Below, one piece after another: positions 6,264 to 6,885 of a DNA stretch of 6,885 nt. Numbering within the stretch: position 1 is the first letter of the stretch; the number at the start of each line of letters is the position of its first letter. Source of the stretch: Candidatus Omnitrophota bacterium (GTDB lineage Bacteria > Omnitrophota > Gorgyraeia > Velamenicoccales > Velamenicoccaceae). Made by a program: the position numbers and the translations under genes. Location of the stretch: positions 1-6,885 of the forward strand of contig JAQUOM010000082.1 in the NCBI GenBank assembly GCA_028717105.1, given 5' to 3'. A model generated the notes under the pieces. It ran no database searches and had not been told where the DNA came from. It saw only the letters and a list, made by a program, of their open reading frames with translations.

Positions 6264-6885
6264 ATGATTAAATGGCTCTCGATGATGAAAAACCCGGAAC
6301 TGATCGACTTGACCCTCGAAATCACGAACCGATGCAACCTGCGCTGCCGTTGCTGCGGCATCTGGAAGGAACGCCGGCCCCGCTCCCTCCCTCTTTCTGC
6401 CATCGAATATCTCACGACGGCGCTTCTGAAGAACGTCCATATCAATTCCGTTGCTCTGACGGGCGGAGAACCTTTTCTTCATCCCCAATTGGCCGCCATC
6501 TTGAGGTTTTTCCATATCTTGAAACTCAAGAAATTAGTGCGGGCCGTCGGTATCTATTCCAATGGTTTTGATCATCGCCGTATCATAGGCTTCCTGGAGG
6601 CCCACCGCCGCATACTTCGTGGGGTGAGCCTGGGGATCAGCCTCGATGGTTTAGAGGGGCATCATGACGCCTTACGCGGCCGGGCCGGCGCATTCAATGC
6701 CAGTATGAAGACGATTGATTACATCGCCGGACAGTGCATGGGGCTCGTCAAACCATCCATCAAGTTCACGATCAACAGGCGTAATTACGGCGATCTTTCC
6801 GCCCTCTATTTTTTGGCAAAATCCCGTGGTTTTCGTTTTATGCCGAAACTGGCGGAGTTTGAGGCTTCGGCTTACTATCACAGGG
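6264..6885 (+). CDS. Radical SAM protein D, 3' end beyond the right edge
   Basis: The frame is open from ATG 6264 to the window edge (207 codons plus one base) without a stop. LEITNRCNLRCRCC carries the 4Fe-4S motif CxxxCxxC (C24, C28, C31), with an extra Cys at 30. TGGEPFLHP (GGEP at 67-70) is the SAM-binding motif. IYSNGF (97-102) and GISLDGLEGHHDALRG (124-139) are the strand 4-5 elements typical of the PqqE/MoaA/SPASM branch of radical SAM enzymes. AGG lies five bases upstream of the start codon as a weak ribosome site; ATG codons 7 and 8 are alternatives. The C-terminal half, where any SPASM cysteines would lie, is outside the window. The sequence is not a close copy of A, B or C. The gene diverges from C and may start a second operon of the same cluster. 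Confidence 0.9.
   Translation, partial: MIKWLSMMKNPELIDLTLEITNRCNLRCRCCGIWKERRPRSLPLSAIEYLTTALLKNVHINSVALTGGEPFLHPQLAAILRFFHILKLKKLVRAVGIYSNGFDHRRIIGFLEAHRRILRGVSLGISLDGLEGHHDALRGRAGAFNASMKTIDYIAGQCMGLVKPSIKFTINRRNYGDLSALYFLAKSRGFRFMPKLAEFEASAYYHR

Noticed and set aside
6192..6571. Several short frames on both strands over the start of radical SAM gene D
   Set aside because: The frame from 6264 carries the CxxxCxxC, GGEP and SLDG motifs in register and runs open to the window edge, so the others are shadows.

Overview
The window is dense bacterial DNA of mixed, roughly half-GC composition. It encodes seven proteins, two of them cut by the window edges, and the gaps between genes are short (longest about 100 bp). 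No rRNA, tRNA, CRISPR array or mobile element was seen. Near-consensus TATAAT boxes and a Sec-type signal peptide point to a bacterium. The many SPASM-type radical SAM genes beside orphan kinase-like genes are reminiscent of uncultivated lineages such as Omnitrophota, but that placement is only an impression.

Layout. On the minus strand, reading right to left, radical SAM gene C (6164-5031) overlaps by 22 bp a 284-residue gene (5052-4198). The latter carries repeated K-x-Y / Q-x-Y beta-hairpins like those of ABBA/DMATS-type prenyltransferases. A plus-strand APH/CotS-fold kinase-like gene (3090-4175) converges on it. That gene diverges from radical SAM gene B (3049-1967) across a palindromic AT-rich element offering a TATAAT box to both strands. 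Gene B is followed by a GC-rich hairpin and then by its paralogue, radical SAM gene A (1876-725). Gene A overlaps an exported protein (732 to beyond base 1) that looks like a PI3/4-kinase/HipA/FAM20C-type kinase fold and is cut exactly at its putative catalytic Asp. At the right end a fourth radical SAM gene (D, 6264 to beyond 6885, plus strand) diverges from gene C.

How they may work together (inference). Four radical SAM proteins, a possible prenyltransferase and two kinase-fold proteins suggest a biosynthetic or modification cluster. SPASM radical SAM enzymes often modify peptides, but no precursor-peptide gene fits in the visible gaps, so the substrate is unknown. The overlaps C/prenyltransferase-like and A/exported kinase-like imply two co-translated pairs.
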